Notes: generated by a model not told the origin, from the letters alone. DNA of 64,000 bases from Ruegeria haliotis (GCF_013377785.1 NZ_JABXWT010000002.1:397143-461142); one strand, 5' to 3'. Shown: positions 26,464 to 35,426, counted from the stretch's first letter. Translations and numbers: made by a program.

Positions 26464-26898
26464 ATGCGCACCTCAACGCCACTGATCGGCACATGGTCAT
26501 TGATTGACTGGTACAATCAAACAGACACCGGTCAGCGCCTGCATCCTTTGGGCACAAACGCGACCGGGTATATCAGCTATTCTCAAGACGGGTTCGTTTT
26601 TGTGCATTTGATGGCGTCTGATCGCGTTTTGTTTGCCGAAAACGACCCTTTTGGTGGCACTGTGGCAGAAGAGGCCGCGGCCTTTAAAACTCAAATTACC
26701 TACGCGGGACGGTACGAATATCACGGGGATCATGTGATACATCATGTGACGCAGGCCTCATTCCCGAATTGGATTGGTACGGACCAAGTGCGTCAGGTAG
26801 AGTTTATCGGCCGAAACCTGCGACTGAGTGCAGAAAACGCCGCCTTTCAAGGGCAAAAGGTGACCGCTTTTGTTGAATGGAAACGCGCAACCACCTGA
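26464..26898 (+). CDS. Lipocalin-like domain protein
   Basis: A 144-residue protein of the Lipocalin_5 type: LIGTWSLIDWYNQTDTGQ, NATGYISYSQDGFVFVHLMA, ITYAGRYEYHGDHVIHHV and RQVEFIGRNLRLS. These small barrels bind a hydrophobic ligand or serve as auxiliary enzymes. No signal peptide. ATG 26464 has AAGGA upstream. Ligand unknown. Confidence 0.75.
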   Translation: MRTSTPLIGTWSLIDWYNQTDTGQRLHPLGTNATGYISYSQDGFVFVHLMASDRVLFAENDPFGGTVAEEAAAFKTQITYAGRYEYHGDHVIHHVTQASFPNWIGTDQVRQVEFIGRNLRLSAENAAFQGQKVTAFVEWKRATT

Positions 26899-26979
26899 AT
26901 ACAGAGCCGCCCTCAGTTTCGCATGGCAGAACCCCATTTTTCATTTGCCCTTGTCGCTCATCACTCCCATATCTAAATC

Positions 26980-27669
26980 ATGCTTCGCCTGACCCCAATC
27001 CTGCTGGCCATAGGCTATGCCATCGTGATGTATCGGATTTCCGTCTGGCGCACGCATCGCGAGCTTGATGCCAAGTCGACTGAACTGGCCGACCCTGCGC
27101 TGAAACGCATGACTGATCGACTAGCGGCAGCTTTGGATGTCGCACGGGTGCCCGTTTATATTTACGAGATCGACCCGGTGAACGGGTTGGCTGCGCCTGA
27201 CGGACGTATTTTCATCACGCGCGGGTTTTACCGCAAATTCGGTAATGGAGAGGTTTCAGCCGAAGAAATGGCCAGCGTGATCGCGCATGAGCTTGGGCAT
27301 GTCGCCCTAGGTCATGCCCGACGACGGATGATCGATTTTTCGGGTCAAAACGCCATGCGGGCGGCTTTGATGATGCTGCTGAACCGGTTCATCCCCTTTA
27401 TTGGCGCCTGGATTGCCAACGCGCTGACCAGCCTGCTTGCCTCGCGCCTGTCCCGCGCGGACGAGTATGAGGCGGATGAATACGCCGCCGCTTTGTTGAC
27501 CAAAGCCGGGATCGGGATCGGACCGCAGAAATCCCTGTTTCACAAGCTCGAAGACCTGACCCAGCAACGCGCTGGCATGGCTCCGGCATGGCTGATGAGT
27601 CATCCTAAAACAGGCGAGCGGATCGCGGCGCTGGAAGCGTTAGAGCAGCGCTGGGACCAGAAAGGCTAA
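26980..27669 (+). CDS. M48-family metalloprotease (short)
   Basis: A 229-residue protease with an N-terminal membrane anchor or signal (LTPILLAIGYAIVMY) and the zinc motif HELGH at residues 103-107. The third ligand lies in SRADEYEADEYAA. The last residues SHPKTGERIAALEAL are the family C-terminus. It probably works in the periplasm in envelope quality control. It is convergent with the PIN gene, whose stop overlaps its own by 4 nt. Confidence 0.87.
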   Translation: MLRLTPILLAIGYAIVMYRISVWRTHRELDAKSTELADPALKRMTDRLAAALDVARVPVYIYEIDPVNGLAAPDGRIFITRGFYRKFGNGEVSAEEMASVIAHELGHVALGHARRRMIDFSGQNAMRAALMMLLNRFIPFIGAWIANALTSLLASRLSRADEYEADEYAAALLTKAGIGIGPQKSLFHKLEDLTQQRAGMAPAWLMSHPKTGERIAALEALEQRWDQKG

Positions 27670-28208
27670 GCCGCCAACGCCTTGCCAAGCCGGGGCAATC
27701 GGGCTTTCTTCATCAAACCGCGCAGGGTCCATTGATCTCCAGACAGGCGGTTGGCCTCAGTCAGAACCCGGTTTGCCACATCACCCAGCCCGTCGGGATC
27801 AGCCAGCCAGAAGCTGTGCAAAAGACCGTCAGGATCGCGCCGTTCCACCCCTTCTTCCGCAAGGATGTTTCGCGGAAAATCCTTCGCGTTGACGGTCACG
27901 ATCACATCCGCCGATGCAGCAATAGCCGTGGCCAGAACATGGATGTCAGCGGAATCGGGCAGCCACAGGCGTTGTTCCAGTCCCGGCGCGACCGGACGTG
28001 CGGCGTCGGGCCATTGCGCTTGCGCCAAGGCAACCTCGGCGCGGGCCTGTGCCTCGCCCACTGGACCCAATTTGCGGGCGGCACGGGCCCATTCTTCGAG
28101 AATACGATCCGACCAGAACGGAACGAAATGGCCTAGTTTTGCCGCGCCCAGCAACATCTCTCGCATCACTGTCGGATAGATGACGCAGGTATCCAGAACG
28201 GCCTTCAC
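27666..28208 (-). CDS. PIN-domain protein (RSP_2648 type)
   Basis: A 180-residue PIN-fold ribonuclease-like protein. Acidic metal ligands are at MKAVLDTCV (Asp6), an Asp in the LPDSADIHVLATAIA block, and VIVTVNAKDFP near residue 110. It is longer than VapC toxins and has no antitoxin-like gene beside it. Its start overlaps the stop of the RNA methyltransferase by 4 nt, so the two are coupled and likely act on related RNA. Confidence 0.82.
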   Translation of the reverse strand: MKAVLDTCVIYPTVMREMLLGAAKLGHFVPFWSDRILEEWARAARKLGPVGEAQARAEVALAQAQWPDAARPVAPGLEQRLWLPDSADIHVLATAIAASADVIVTVNAKDFPRNILAEEGVERRDPDGLLHSFWLADPDGLGDVANRVLTEANRLSGDQWTLRGLMKKARLPRLGKALAA

Positions 28209-29413
28209 AACCGGTAGAACACGGCTTTGAGATATCCGCTCTCGGCCAGTTGTGGCAATTGCGGATGGTCGGATCCAGCAAAACCGGTATGAATCAGCTG
28301 CGCCTGTCGTCCAGCGCGCCCGATGCCACGCGAGGATGCGTCACGGAACCGTCCCAAATCCGCCGCATGCGAACACGAACACAGGCCCAGATAGCCGCCC
28401 GGTTTGACCAAAGCCGCGGCAAGACGAGCGATACGTTCATACGCCCGCAAGCCCGCATCCAGCGTCTGTCTCGACGGCGCAAAAGCTGGCGGATCACAGA
28501 TCACGACGTCGAATTGCGCGCCCTCTTCGCCAAGCTGGGTCAGTACCTCAAAGGCGTCACCCTGCCGGGTTTGAAACCGATCTGCATAGCCCGAGGCCTC
28601 GGCACCCTTTGTGGCCAGGTCCAACGCAGCGGCGGACCCGTCGACCGCTAAGGTCTGCGCGGCACCTTCGGCCAGCATGGCCAGACCAAACCCTCCGACA
28701 TGGCTGAAGACATCCAGAACCTGCGCGCCCGGTTGAACCAACTGCGCGGCAAAAGCGTGGTTGGGGCGCTGATCATAGAACAGTCCCGTTTTCTGTCCTC
28801 CCGTCAGGTCGGCCATGTAGGTCGCGCCATTCATGGGCACTGGCAGAGGCGCGTCGGGTGCGGTTCCACGCAGCGTCAGGCTGACATCATCAAGACCTTC
28901 CAGACTACGGGTTCGGCCCGAGGCGTTCTTGAGCACGGTGGTAACGCCCGTGACCTTGACCAAAGCGTCGGTCAGCACTTCAAGATGCGCCTCGGCCCAA
29001 GCCGCATTGGGCTGGATGACGCATGCGTCACCAAAGCGGTCGATGATCACGCCGGGAAAACCATCAGCCTCAGCGTGGATCAGGCGGTAATAAGGGGTGT
29101 CAAACAGACGCTCTCGCATCTCCAGCGCGTGTTGAAGGCGGGTTTCGAACCAATTCGCATTCAGGTCTGCGTCCAGATTCCGATCCAGCACGCGGCACAT
29201 GATCTTGGATTCGGGACTTACTGCCACCAAGGCAATGGGCGCGCGTTTGTCATCCTCAAGAACGGCCAAGGCACCCGGCGCGATTTTGCGAGTGCGCCGG
29301 TCGGTCACGATGTCATTGGCGTACACCCACGGAAATCCGTGGCGCACACCGCGCGCGTTGGCTTTGGGTTTCAGGCGAATGCGAGGGCGGTCAATTTGGG
29401 TGGTTTGGGTCAT
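28205..29413 (-). CDS. Class I SAM-dependent rRNA methyltransferase (RlmI/RSP_2647 type)
   Basis: A 402-residue methyltransferase with an N-terminal PUA domain (RIRLKPKANARGVRHGFPWVYANDI). The catalytic domain binds SAM at VLDVFSHVGGFGLAMLAEGA and has VVICDPPAFAPSR as the NPPY-like motif. The final CSCSHAAD is a family variant with catalytic-type cysteines. RlmI relatives make 5-methylcytosine in 23S rRNA; the exact target here is inferred. It is coupled to the PIN gene. Confidence 0.87.
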   Translation of the reverse strand: MTQTTQIDRPRIRLKPKANARGVRHGFPWVYANDIVTDRRTRKIAPGALAVLEDDKRAPIALVAVSPESKIMCRVLDRNLDADLNANWFETRLQHALEMRERLFDTPYYRLIHAEADGFPGVIIDRFGDACVIQPNAAWAEAHLEVLTDALVKVTGVTTVLKNASGRTRSLEGLDDVSLTLRGTAPDAPLPVPMNGATYMADLTGGQKTGLFYDQRPNHAFAAQLVQPGAQVLDVFSHVGGFGLAMLAEGAAQTLAVDGSAAALDLATKGAEASGYADRFQTRQGDAFEVLTQLGEEGAQFDVVICDPPAFAPSRQTLDAGLRAYERIARLAAALVKPGGYLGLCSCSHAADLGRFRDASSRGIGRAGRQAQLIHTGFAGSDHPQLPQLAESGYLKAVFYRL

Positions 29414-29458
29414 GACGCCCTCATAGTCGTGAAGCAGCGGGTGGGAAAGCCCCTACAT

Positions 29459-29731
29459 CTATCGGGCGCGCCCACGCCAGCCGCCGCGCCGTTTCGGCGC
29501 ATGCGCTGATTGCAGCCCTTCGGCCAATACCTGCGTCATCGGATGATCGGCATCCTGTGCGGAATAGGCCCTGTACAAATCCGTCAAAGCTTGCTTTTGA
29601 TCTTGGCCATCCGGCAGGCTGAGCGCCCAGTCCAGAAAGATACTGCGGCATTCGGGCAAAGCGATACCGTCAATGCGATACGCTTCGCGGATCAAGCCCT
29701 TGGGATCGTTTGGATCAGTGCTGCGCGCCAT
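29459..29731 (-). CDS. Conserved hypothetical protein
   Basis: A 90-residue protein, MARSTDPNDPKGLIREAYR, with a helical body and a basic C-terminus (PKRRGGWRGRAR). It overlaps the glnE stop by 17 nt on the same strand, so it is cotranscribed with glnE. The family is unknown to me, though this pairing appears in related bacteria from memory. The basic tail suggests possible nucleic-acid contact, which is not proven. Confidence 0.65.
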   Translation of the reverse strand: MARSTDPNDPKGLIREAYRIDGIALPECRSIFLDWALSLPDGQDQKQALTDLYRAYSAQDADHPMTQVLAEGLQSAHAPKRRGGWRGRAR

Positions 29732-32510
29732 CTTCGCCCTCTTTGATCACGCTGCCGATCAGGTCGGCGGCGGTGGTGTAGCTGTCCTGCAACGCAGCCT
29801 GCAACTGTTCGACCTGTTCAAATCCAGTGGCCCGGCACAGGAATGCAGCACCACCCTCGCTGATCTTGTCGGCCTCGATGACAGTACCCGAGAGCAGCCG
29901 CGCCGCGCATTGCACCGACCAGCATAGGTCGTAACTGTCCTTGAGCGTTTGCGCCTGCGCGACATCCAACAACCCGGCAGCGACGGCACCGTCGAGGCCG
30001 GAATGAACATCGCGTTGCGGTACGCTCGACAGCAGCGCACCGGTTTCGGCCATCAATTCGATATCCATCAACCGCCCCGGGCCGTTCTTGGCATCCCAAA
30101 TTCCCGCAGGTGACTTAGCGGCTGCCAGTCGGGCTCGCATCTCGGCCACATCGCCCAGAACTCCATCACGGTCGCGCGGGCCGGACAGAAACTCGACACG
30201 GAAGGTTTCGATATCCTCAGCCAGCGCGTCGTTTCCTGCCACCACGTGGGCGCGAGTCAATGCAAGGTGCTCCCACACCCAAGCCTCTTTCTGTTGATAA
30301 TTGGTAAAGCTGGCCCAACTTGTCGCCACCGGCCCCTGATTGCCCGAGGGTCGCAAACGCATGTCGACCTCATACAGCCGTCCCTGTGACATCGGGGCCG
30401 ACAGTGCCGTAATCAGGGCCTGCGTGAACCGGGCATAGTAAGTCCGCGTTGCCAGAGGGCGTGGACCGTCGGACATGTCCTGATCCTGTGGATCGTAAAT
30501 AACAATCATGTCCAGATCGGATTGTGAGTTGATCCGCCCTGCCCCCAGAGACCCCATACCTAATACGGCAACGCCGCGCCCCGGCGCAGGCCCATGCTTG
30601 CGGGCAAAGTTGTCTGTGACATGAGGCAGGATCGCGGCAATGACCGCTTGCGCTAGGTCTGCGTATTGCCGACCGGCCTGTGCCCCATCGATCAACCCGC
30701 GAAGGTAATGGACGCCAACCCGGAAATGCCACTCCTTGCACCAACGCCGCGCCAGATCCAGCTGTGTTTCATAGTCCGCTTCCTGTGCCAGTGCCTGCGC
30801 CAACTCCATTTGCAACGCGTCGCCTCCGGGCCAGTCGGCAAAGAAGCTGCCCCCGATCACCGCATCAAACACCGATGCATTGCGCGACAGATGCGTGGCC
30901 AGAGCATGCGACGTGCCAACGATATCGATCAGCAGGTCGATCAGGTGTCGATTGGCCTCGAACAGGGAAAACAGTTGCACGCCTGCTGGCAATCCAGCCA
31001 GAAACCCGTCCAACGCCATCAATGCTTCTTCGGGCTGGGCGGTTTTGGCGAGGCGCGACAGGATTTCGGGCTTGAGCCGTTCGAAAATGCGTCTGCCCCG
31101 TTGTGAGCGTAGCGCCGGGTAAGTTGTCCAGCGCGCCAGTATGCTCTTGTCGAACGCGACCTCTGGCACCTGGGCGGATGTCGACGACGGACCGGGGGCA
31201 AAAAAGCCTTCGGTCAATTCATGTACTTCGACCAAGCGGTTGGTCAGATCACGGGTGAGTTCATCACTGCTGATCCCCATCAGACAGGCGATACGCTCGA
31301 TCCCGTCTTCCGACTGCGGCACCTTATGAGTCTGTGCGTCATGCACCATCTGGATGCGATGTTCGACGTCCCGGTGCGCGCGGTAATGGTCGCTCAGTTT
31401 TTCGGTCACGTCCTGCGGCACCCACCCCTTTTCGGCAAGGGCCGCCAGACCGGGAACCGTGCCGCGCACCCTTAAATCCGGGTCCCGGCCTCCGGCGATC
31501 AGTTGACGGGTTTGGGTAAAGAACTCGATTTCGCGAATGCCGCCCCGCCCCAGTTTCATGTCATGACCGGGGACCGACAAAGTGCCCCCGGTGCCCTTGT
31601 TCTCGCGAATGCGCAGACGCATATCGTGGGCATCCTGAATGGCGGCAAAATCGAGGTGCCGCCGCCAGACAAACGGGCGCAACGTATCAAGGAATCGCTG
31701 CCCGGCGGCGATATCACCCGCACAAGGTCGCGCCTTGATGTAAGCAGCCCGTTCCCAGGTCCGCCCGAGGCTTTCATAATAGCGCTCTGCAGCTTCCATC
31801 GCCATGCAGACCGGCGTCACAGCAGGATCGGGACGCAGCCTCAGATCCGTTCGAAACACATACCCATCCGCAGTCTTGTCACTGAGCGTCGCGCAGAAAT
31901 TTCGCGTGGCGCGCACCATGCTCTGCCGCGCTTCAAAAAAGTCGTCGGGGTCAAAACGCGTCTCGTCGAACAAAACGATCAGGTCGACATCCGAGCTGTA
32001 ATTCAGCTCGTAAGCCCCCATCTTGCCCATCGCCAGGATCGCCATTCCGGCCGCGTTTTCCACGTCGTCCTCGGTCATCCCCGGCAGCTTGCCACGCCGG
32101 ATCAATGCAGCGATTTCGGCCTTTGCGGCCACATCCGCGGCCAAAGCGCCAAAATCCGTCAGCGCAGCCGTCACTTTCTCCAACGGCCAGGCGCCTGCCA
32201 AATCCGCCAGAGCTGTTAGCAACGCCATGCGTCGCTTGGCTTGTCGCAAACCCGGCTTCAATTGATCCGGTGGTAAGACGCGCGCCTCAGCCATCACCTC
32301 GGTCAATGCCTGATCTGGATGCGACAGAGCCTGAGGTAGCCAATCTTTCTCGCGCTCAATCAGGCCCTTCAGATAGGGGCTGGAGCCTGCGGCCCCTGCA
32401 ATCAAATCGCCCTGGTCGGCCGATAAATCCGGCACCAGTGCGCGTGTCTCTTCCCCCAGAGATGAATCAAATGCACGGGGCAGGCGGGCAATCGCGAAAG
32501 CATCAGTCAT
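29715..32510 (-). CDS. glnE: Bifunctional glutamine synthetase adenylyltransferase/removase
   Basis: A 931-residue enzyme with two nucleotidyltransferase domains: the N-terminal removase (GKMGAYELNYSSDVDLIVLFD) and the C-terminal transferase (GMGSLGAGRINSQSDLDMIVIYD), each followed by a helical PII-responsive domain. It adenylylates or deadenylylates GlnA according to nitrogen status. ATG 32510 (MTDAFAIARL) is chosen over an upstream ATG at 32567 that overlaps the preceding gene. The size matches GlnE. Confidence 0.94.
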   Translation of the reverse strand: MTDAFAIARLPRAFDSSLGEETRALVPDLSADQGDLIAGAAGSSPYLKGLIEREKDWLPQALSHPDQALTEVMAEARVLPPDQLKPGLRQAKRRMALLTALADLAGAWPLEKVTAALTDFGALAADVAAKAEIAALIRRGKLPGMTEDDVENAAGMAILAMGKMGAYELNYSSDVDLIVLFDETRFDPDDFFEARQSMVRATRNFCATLSDKTADGYVFRTDLRLRPDPAVTPVCMAMEAAERYYESLGRTWERAAYIKARPCAGDIAAGQRFLDTLRPFVWRRHLDFAAIQDAHDMRLRIRENKGTGGTLSVPGHDMKLGRGGIREIEFFTQTRQLIAGGRDPDLRVRGTVPGLAALAEKGWVPQDVTEKLSDHYRAHRDVEHRIQMVHDAQTHKVPQSEDGIERIACLMGISSDELTRDLTNRLVEVHELTEGFFAPGPSSTSAQVPEVAFDKSILARWTTYPALRSQRGRRIFERLKPEILSRLAKTAQPEEALMALDGFLAGLPAGVQLFSLFEANRHLIDLLIDIVGTSHALATHLSRNASVFDAVIGGSFFADWPGGDALQMELAQALAQEADYETQLDLARRWCKEWHFRVGVHYLRGLIDGAQAGRQYADLAQAVIAAILPHVTDNFARKHGPAPGRGVAVLGMGSLGAGRINSQSDLDMIVIYDPQDQDMSDGPRPLATRTYYARFTQALITALSAPMSQGRLYEVDMRLRPSGNQGPVATSWASFTNYQQKEAWVWEHLALTRAHVVAGNDALAEDIETFRVEFLSGPRDRDGVLGDVAEMRARLAAAKSPAGIWDAKNGPGRLMDIELMAETGALLSSVPQRDVHSGLDGAVAAGLLDVAQAQTLKDSYDLCWSVQCAARLLSGTVIEADKISEGGAAFLCRATGFEQVEQLQAALQDSYTTAADLIGSVIKEGEDGAQH

Positions 32511-32556
32511 GGGCGCAAACTGCGCATTACGACACCATGACGTCAATGGGACATTC

Positions 32557-32949
32557 TTATCCAACACCCTCCAGCGGCGTATCCTGACTGAAACTGTTGA
32601 CCCAGACGTCGTGTCGGCGTTCCCACAGCGAGGAAATCAACATCGCTTCCCATTTGTCTGTTCCAGGCCTCAGATAGTCAGCCCGGTAGGACAGTAGAAT
32701 GATATCAGGGGTCAGAACTCGCAGCTTCGTATCGCTAAGCTCAAACTTTGCCATTGTGGGGGCGTCAGCGAACTGCCCCACGTGATCGTCCCGATTGGCA
32801 AAACCCGTAGGATAGACGCCCAGAAAATCCGCACTCAGCAAAGCGCGATCAGCCTGTGCGTTGCCGTCTACCAGCGCCGCCCAAACCTGCTTTTCCAACT
32901 CGAGGATTTCGTCGCGTGTCGGGGCGGTCTTGTTTTCAGTCATATTCAT
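32557..32949 (-). CDS. NTF2-like (DUF4440-type) protein
   Basis: A 130-residue cone-shaped NTF2-like domain: ILELEKQVWAALVDGNAQAD, LLSADFLGVYPTGFANRDDHV, LLSYRADYLRPG, and a closing WVNSFSQDTPL. Such proteins bind small ligands or act as isomerases. Starts at 32949 or 32943 are both possible, with weak ribosome sites. It lies 46 nt before glnE on the same strand and is divergent from the DUF2852 gene. Confidence 0.7.
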   Translation of the reverse strand: MNMTENKTAPTRDEILELEKQVWAALVDGNAQADRALLSADFLGVYPTGFANRDDHVGQFADAPTMAKFELSDTKLRVLTPDIILLSYRADYLRPGTDKWEAMLISSLWERRHDVWVNSFSQDTPLEGVG

Positions 32950-32996
32950 GCCGGCAAAGTGCGCCTGAAACATTGCAAGGTCAACCAAAACGCAAA

Positions 32997-33020
32997 ATGT
33001 AAATCTTTTTTACATCGACC
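32997..33020. promoter_or_regulatory. Operator-like site 1 before the DUF2852 gene
   Basis: ATGTAAA-N5-TTTACAT at 32997-33015 is a perfect inverted repeat, followed by CGACC. An almost identical site stands 58 bp downstream. The site lies between the divergent NTF2-like gene and the DUF2852 gene and could serve either. Confidence 0.5.
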
Positions 33021-33054
33021 CCTTGCAACACCTGCGTGAGACCCCATCTTGACA

Positions 33055-33078
33055 ATGTGAACATGATTTACATCAACC
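33055..33078. promoter_or_regulatory. Operator-like site 2 before the DUF2852 gene
   Basis: ATGTGAA-N5-TTTACAT followed by CAACC at 33055-33078 repeats site 1 with two changes outside the spacer. It ends 13 nt before the start codon. The overlapping ATGAT-TTAC-ATCAA at 33063-33076 also matches the FNR consensus TTGAT-N4-ATCAA at 9 of 10 positions, so the regulator could be of the FNR/CRP type. Confidence 0.5.
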
Positions 33079-33091
33079 ATGGAGAGCCGAA

Positions 33092-33514
33092 ATGACCGCA
33101 CTGTCCGAACCCGCCGTCCCCGCGAACCCGGGATGGCTCCACCGTACCGAAGCCTGGCTTGACGACAAAGGCAAAGGCGCCTGGATCGCCGCCATGGTTC
33201 TTGGTTTCATCTTCTTCTGGCCCATTGGCCTAGCCCTTTTGGCCTACATGATCTGGAGCAAACGCATGTTCAGCAAATCCTGCAGCCGTCGCAAATCCTG
33301 GCACAGCCACATGAGCGCGATGAAGCCGTCGGGCAACAGCGCTTTCGACGCCTACAAGTCAGATACTCTGGCGCGTCTGGAGCGCGAACAGCAGGACTTC
33401 GAAGCCTTCCTGGGGCGCTTGCGTGACGCCAAAGACAAGGCCGAGTTCGACGAATTCATGGATGAGCGCGTCCGTGACAATCAGGACGGCGCGGACAAAG
33501 GCGAACCGGCCTGA
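33092..33514 (+). CDS. DUF2852 membrane-associated protein
   Basis: A 140-residue protein with one strong transmembrane helix (AAMVLGFIFFWPIGLALLAYMIW, about residues 34-56), a Lys/Arg/Ser/Cys-rich stretch and a C-terminal helical part (FDAYKSDTLARLEREQQDFEAF) ending in charged residues. It matches DUF2852, present in many alphaproteobacteria, function unknown. The RBS GGAGAG precedes the ATG. Two repeated operator-like sites lie upstream, suggesting tight regulation. Confidence 0.8.
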   Translation: MTALSEPAVPANPGWLHRTEAWLDDKGKGAWIAAMVLGFIFFWPIGLALLAYMIWSKRMFSKSCSRRKSWHSHMSAMKPSGNSAFDAYKSDTLARLEREQQDFEAFLGRLRDAKDKAEFDEFMDERVRDNQDGADKGEPA

Positions 33515-33525
33515 TCCACCTCTTG

Positions 33526-33551
33526 CCCTGCCCCGGCATTTCGGGACAGGG
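33526..33551 (+). terminator. Possible terminator after the DUF2852 gene
   Basis: CCCTGCCCCG and CGGGACAGGG pair over ten positions with one mismatch around a 6-nt loop. It begins 12 nt after the stop. No U-tract follows, so termination is uncertain. Confidence 0.35.
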
Positions 33552-33582
33552 TAAAACGACCCTTCTATTCGGAAAACAAACG

Positions 33583-34014
33583 ATGAATCATCTGCCCGAT
33601 CCCGATCGCCAACCGGAATTCTACCGGTCTGTTGCGACCAAACGCTTTGTGGCGTGGCTGTTCGATATCGCCTTTATTTCATTGCTCTGCACCGTGGCGA
33701 TCTTGCTGACCTTCGGTCTTGGCTTCTTTGTCCTTGCCCTGATTTACGCTGTGGTCAGCTTTGCCTACCGCGTCGTCACAATCGCGAACGGGTCGGCCAC
33801 TTTGGGCATGCGGTTCATGGGGATCGAGCTGCGCGACTCGTTTGGCGAAAGGCTGGATACCGGCAAAGCGGTCGCCCATACCGCCGGGTATTTCGTCAGC
33901 ATGGCATTCCCGGTGATCCAGATCATCTCGGTCATCATGATGCTGACCAGTGCACGCTGCCAAGGCCTGACCGATGCCTTCCTCGGAACAGTGATGATCA
34001 ACCAGCGCGCCTGA
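33583..34014 (+). CDS. RDD-family membrane protein
   Basis: A 143-residue membrane protein with the RDD pattern: KRFVAWLFDIAFISLL (Arg-Asp in the first helix), a second helix FGLGFFVLALIYAVVSF, and ATLGMRFMGIELRD before the third helix. RDD proteins are small integral membrane proteins of poorly defined role, some in ion homeostasis. ATG 33583 gives the shorter, plausible protein. It sits 73 nt before the Bpt gene on the same strand. Confidence 0.85.
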   Translation: MNHLPDPDRQPEFYRSVATKRFVAWLFDIAFISLLCTVAILLTFGLGFFVLALIYAVVSFAYRVVTIANGSATLGMRFMGIELRDSFGERLDTGKAVAHTAGYFVSMAFPVIQIISVIMMLTSARCQGLTDAFLGTVMINQRA

Positions 34015-34087
34015 TTAACCCGAGTGAATCACTTGGCGACCTGAAAATCCGTTGCTATCATCCGGTCCGAGGCTACATGGGACGTTC

Positions 34088-34912
34088 ATGCGACACACGC
34101 TGCCAATTGCGCCACAATTCTATGTGACGGCACCCCAACCCTGCCCTTACCTTGAGGGCAGGATGGAGCGTAAGCTGTTCACCGCCCTTCAGGGCGATGG
34201 CGCGGATCAGCTGAACAACTCCCTGTCACAGCAGGGATTTCGCCGATCGCAAAACGTTCTCTACCGCCCGTCCTGCACCGATTGTGCGGCTTGCCTGTCT
34301 GCTCGGATCGATGTGGCAGCCTTCCGCCCAACCAAGAGCCAGAAACGGGCCACACGGCGAAACTCGTATCTGGAGCGTCGGGCCACGTCGCCCTGGGCCA
34401 CGGACGAGCAATACGAACTGTTCCGACACTATCTCGACACGCGACACGCCGATGGCGGCATGGCAGACATGGACGTGTTCGAATTTGCCGCCATGATCGA
34501 AGAGACCCCGATCCGCAGCCGTGTCGTGGAATATACCGATCCCGGAACCGGCAACCTGATCGCTGTCAGCCTGACAGATGTGCTCGATGATGGTCTGAGC
34601 ATGGTCTATTCCTTCTATGATCCACGGCAACAGCAGAATTCTCTGGGCACTTATATGATCCTGGATCACATCGACATCGCCCGCGAGGCTGGACTGCCCT
34701 ATATTTACTTGGGGTACTGGGTCCCCGGCAGCCCAAAAATGGGATACAAGGCCAAGTTCTCGGGTCTGGAAGCCTATGTTGGGGGCGCGTGGCAGAAAGT
34801 CGGAGATCCAAACCTGTTCTCGGATGCATCAACTCACCCTCTGTCCGCCGCTCCGATTGCCGAGCAGGTCGCCAGCATCCAACTGCCGGATCGTCGCCCC
34901 ACCAAGGGCTAG
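34088..34912 (+). CDS. bpt: Bacterial aspartate/glutamate leucyl-tRNA-protein transferase (Bpt)
   Basis: A 274-residue ATE1-fold aminoacyl-tRNA-protein transferase. The N-terminal [13 protein letters not shown] and the cysteine cluster [16 protein letters not shown] are diagnostic, followed by [22 protein letters not shown] and [18 protein letters not shown]. Bpt adds Leu to N-terminal Asp or Glu of proteins, marking them for ClpAP. ATG 34088 is the family start; the frame opens earlier at 34052. Confidence 0.93.
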   Translation: MRHTLPIAPQFYVTAPQPCPYLEGRMERKLFTALQGDGADQLNNSLSQQGFRRSQNVLYRPSCTDCAACLSARIDVAAFRPTKSQKRATRRNSYLERRATSPWATDEQYELFRHYLDTRHADGGMADMDVFEFAAMIEETPIRSRVVEYTDPGTGNLIAVSLTDVLDDGLSMVYSFYDPRQQQNSLGTYMILDHIDIAREAGLPYIYLGYWVPGSPKMGYKAKFSGLEAYVGGAWQKVGDPNLFSDASTHPLSAAPIAEQVASIQLPDRRPTKG

Positions 34913-34919
34913 CCACCGC

Positions 34920-35309
34920 ATGCAACAGACCCTTCACGCCGTCACCCTTGTGGTACCGAACTATGATGATGCCATCACGTTTTATACCGGCACGCTGAGC
35001 TTCACGCTGACCCGGGATGTCGATCTGGGCCAGGGCAAACGCTGGGTCCTGGTGACACCTCCCGGGCCAAACAGTGGCTCCGTGCTGCTGGCCAAGGCTG
35101 ACGGTGCAGACCAACACGCCGCCATCGGCAACCAGACCGGAGGTCGCGTCGGGTTCTTTCTGCAAACCGATGATTTCAAACGAGATCACACAGACATGCT
35201 GGCCAAGGGCGTCGAGTTCGAGGAAGCCCCTCGGCACGAGCCCTACGGAGCAGTTGCAGTGTGGCGCGACCCGTTCGGCAACCGCTGGGATCTCATTCAA
35301 TTCACCTGA
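34920..35309 (+). CDS. VOC-family (glyoxalase-like) protein
   Basis: A 129-residue vicinal-oxygen-chelate protein with two beta-alpha-beta-beta-beta modules: VTLVVPNYDDAITFYTGTL then GRVGFFLQTDDFKRDHTDML, ending with VAVWRDPFGNRWDLIQF, whose Glu/His ligand pattern is partial. Members include glyoxalases, dioxygenases and resistance proteins. The gene is 7 nt after bpt and likely cotranscribed. Substrate unknown. Confidence 0.82.
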   Translation: MQQTLHAVTLVVPNYDDAITFYTGTLSFTLTRDVDLGQGKRWVLVTPPGPNSGSVLLAKADGADQHAAIGNQTGGRVGFFLQTDDFKRDHTDMLAKGVEFEEAPRHEPYGAVAVWRDPFGNRWDLIQFT

Positions 35310-35316
35310 TCCGCAC

Positions 35317-35381
35317 CTTCATCTGGCCAAAAATACCTCAGGGATGAATTGGCCAAAGGCCAAGAAGGGGCAGCGCCCCTT
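35317..35381 (-). repeat. Hairpin plus dispersed tail repeat, copy 3
   Basis: On the minus strand, the hairpin AAGGGGC-GCT-GCCCCTT (35381-35365) and a second small hairpin TTGGCC-TTT-GGCCAA (35363-35349) precede the tail, AGG then TATTTTTGGCCAGATGAAG (35339-35317). The tail matches copies 1 and 2. The element is 8 nt after the VOC stop, again at a gene end. Confidence 0.7.
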
Positions 35382-35400
35382 GGTATAATCCGACAAAGCA

Positions 35401-35426
35401 AAAGGGGGCCGATTGGCCCCCTTTTT
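35401..35426. terminator. Bidirectional rho-independent terminator
   Basis: AAAGGGGGCC-GATT-GGCCCCCTTT is a perfect 10-bp stem with a 4-nt loop and T-rich sequence on both sides, between the convergent VOC and TRAP large-permease genes. Confidence 0.88.

Noticed and set aside
27666..28208. VapC-type toxin
   Set aside because: No antitoxin gene beside it, longer than VapC and coupled to an RNA methyltransferase.
33049..33072. TTGACA promoter for the DUF2852 gene
   Set aside because: The -35 is perfect but no acceptable -10 lies 16-18 nt downstream; the sequence is occupied by the second operator-like repeat.
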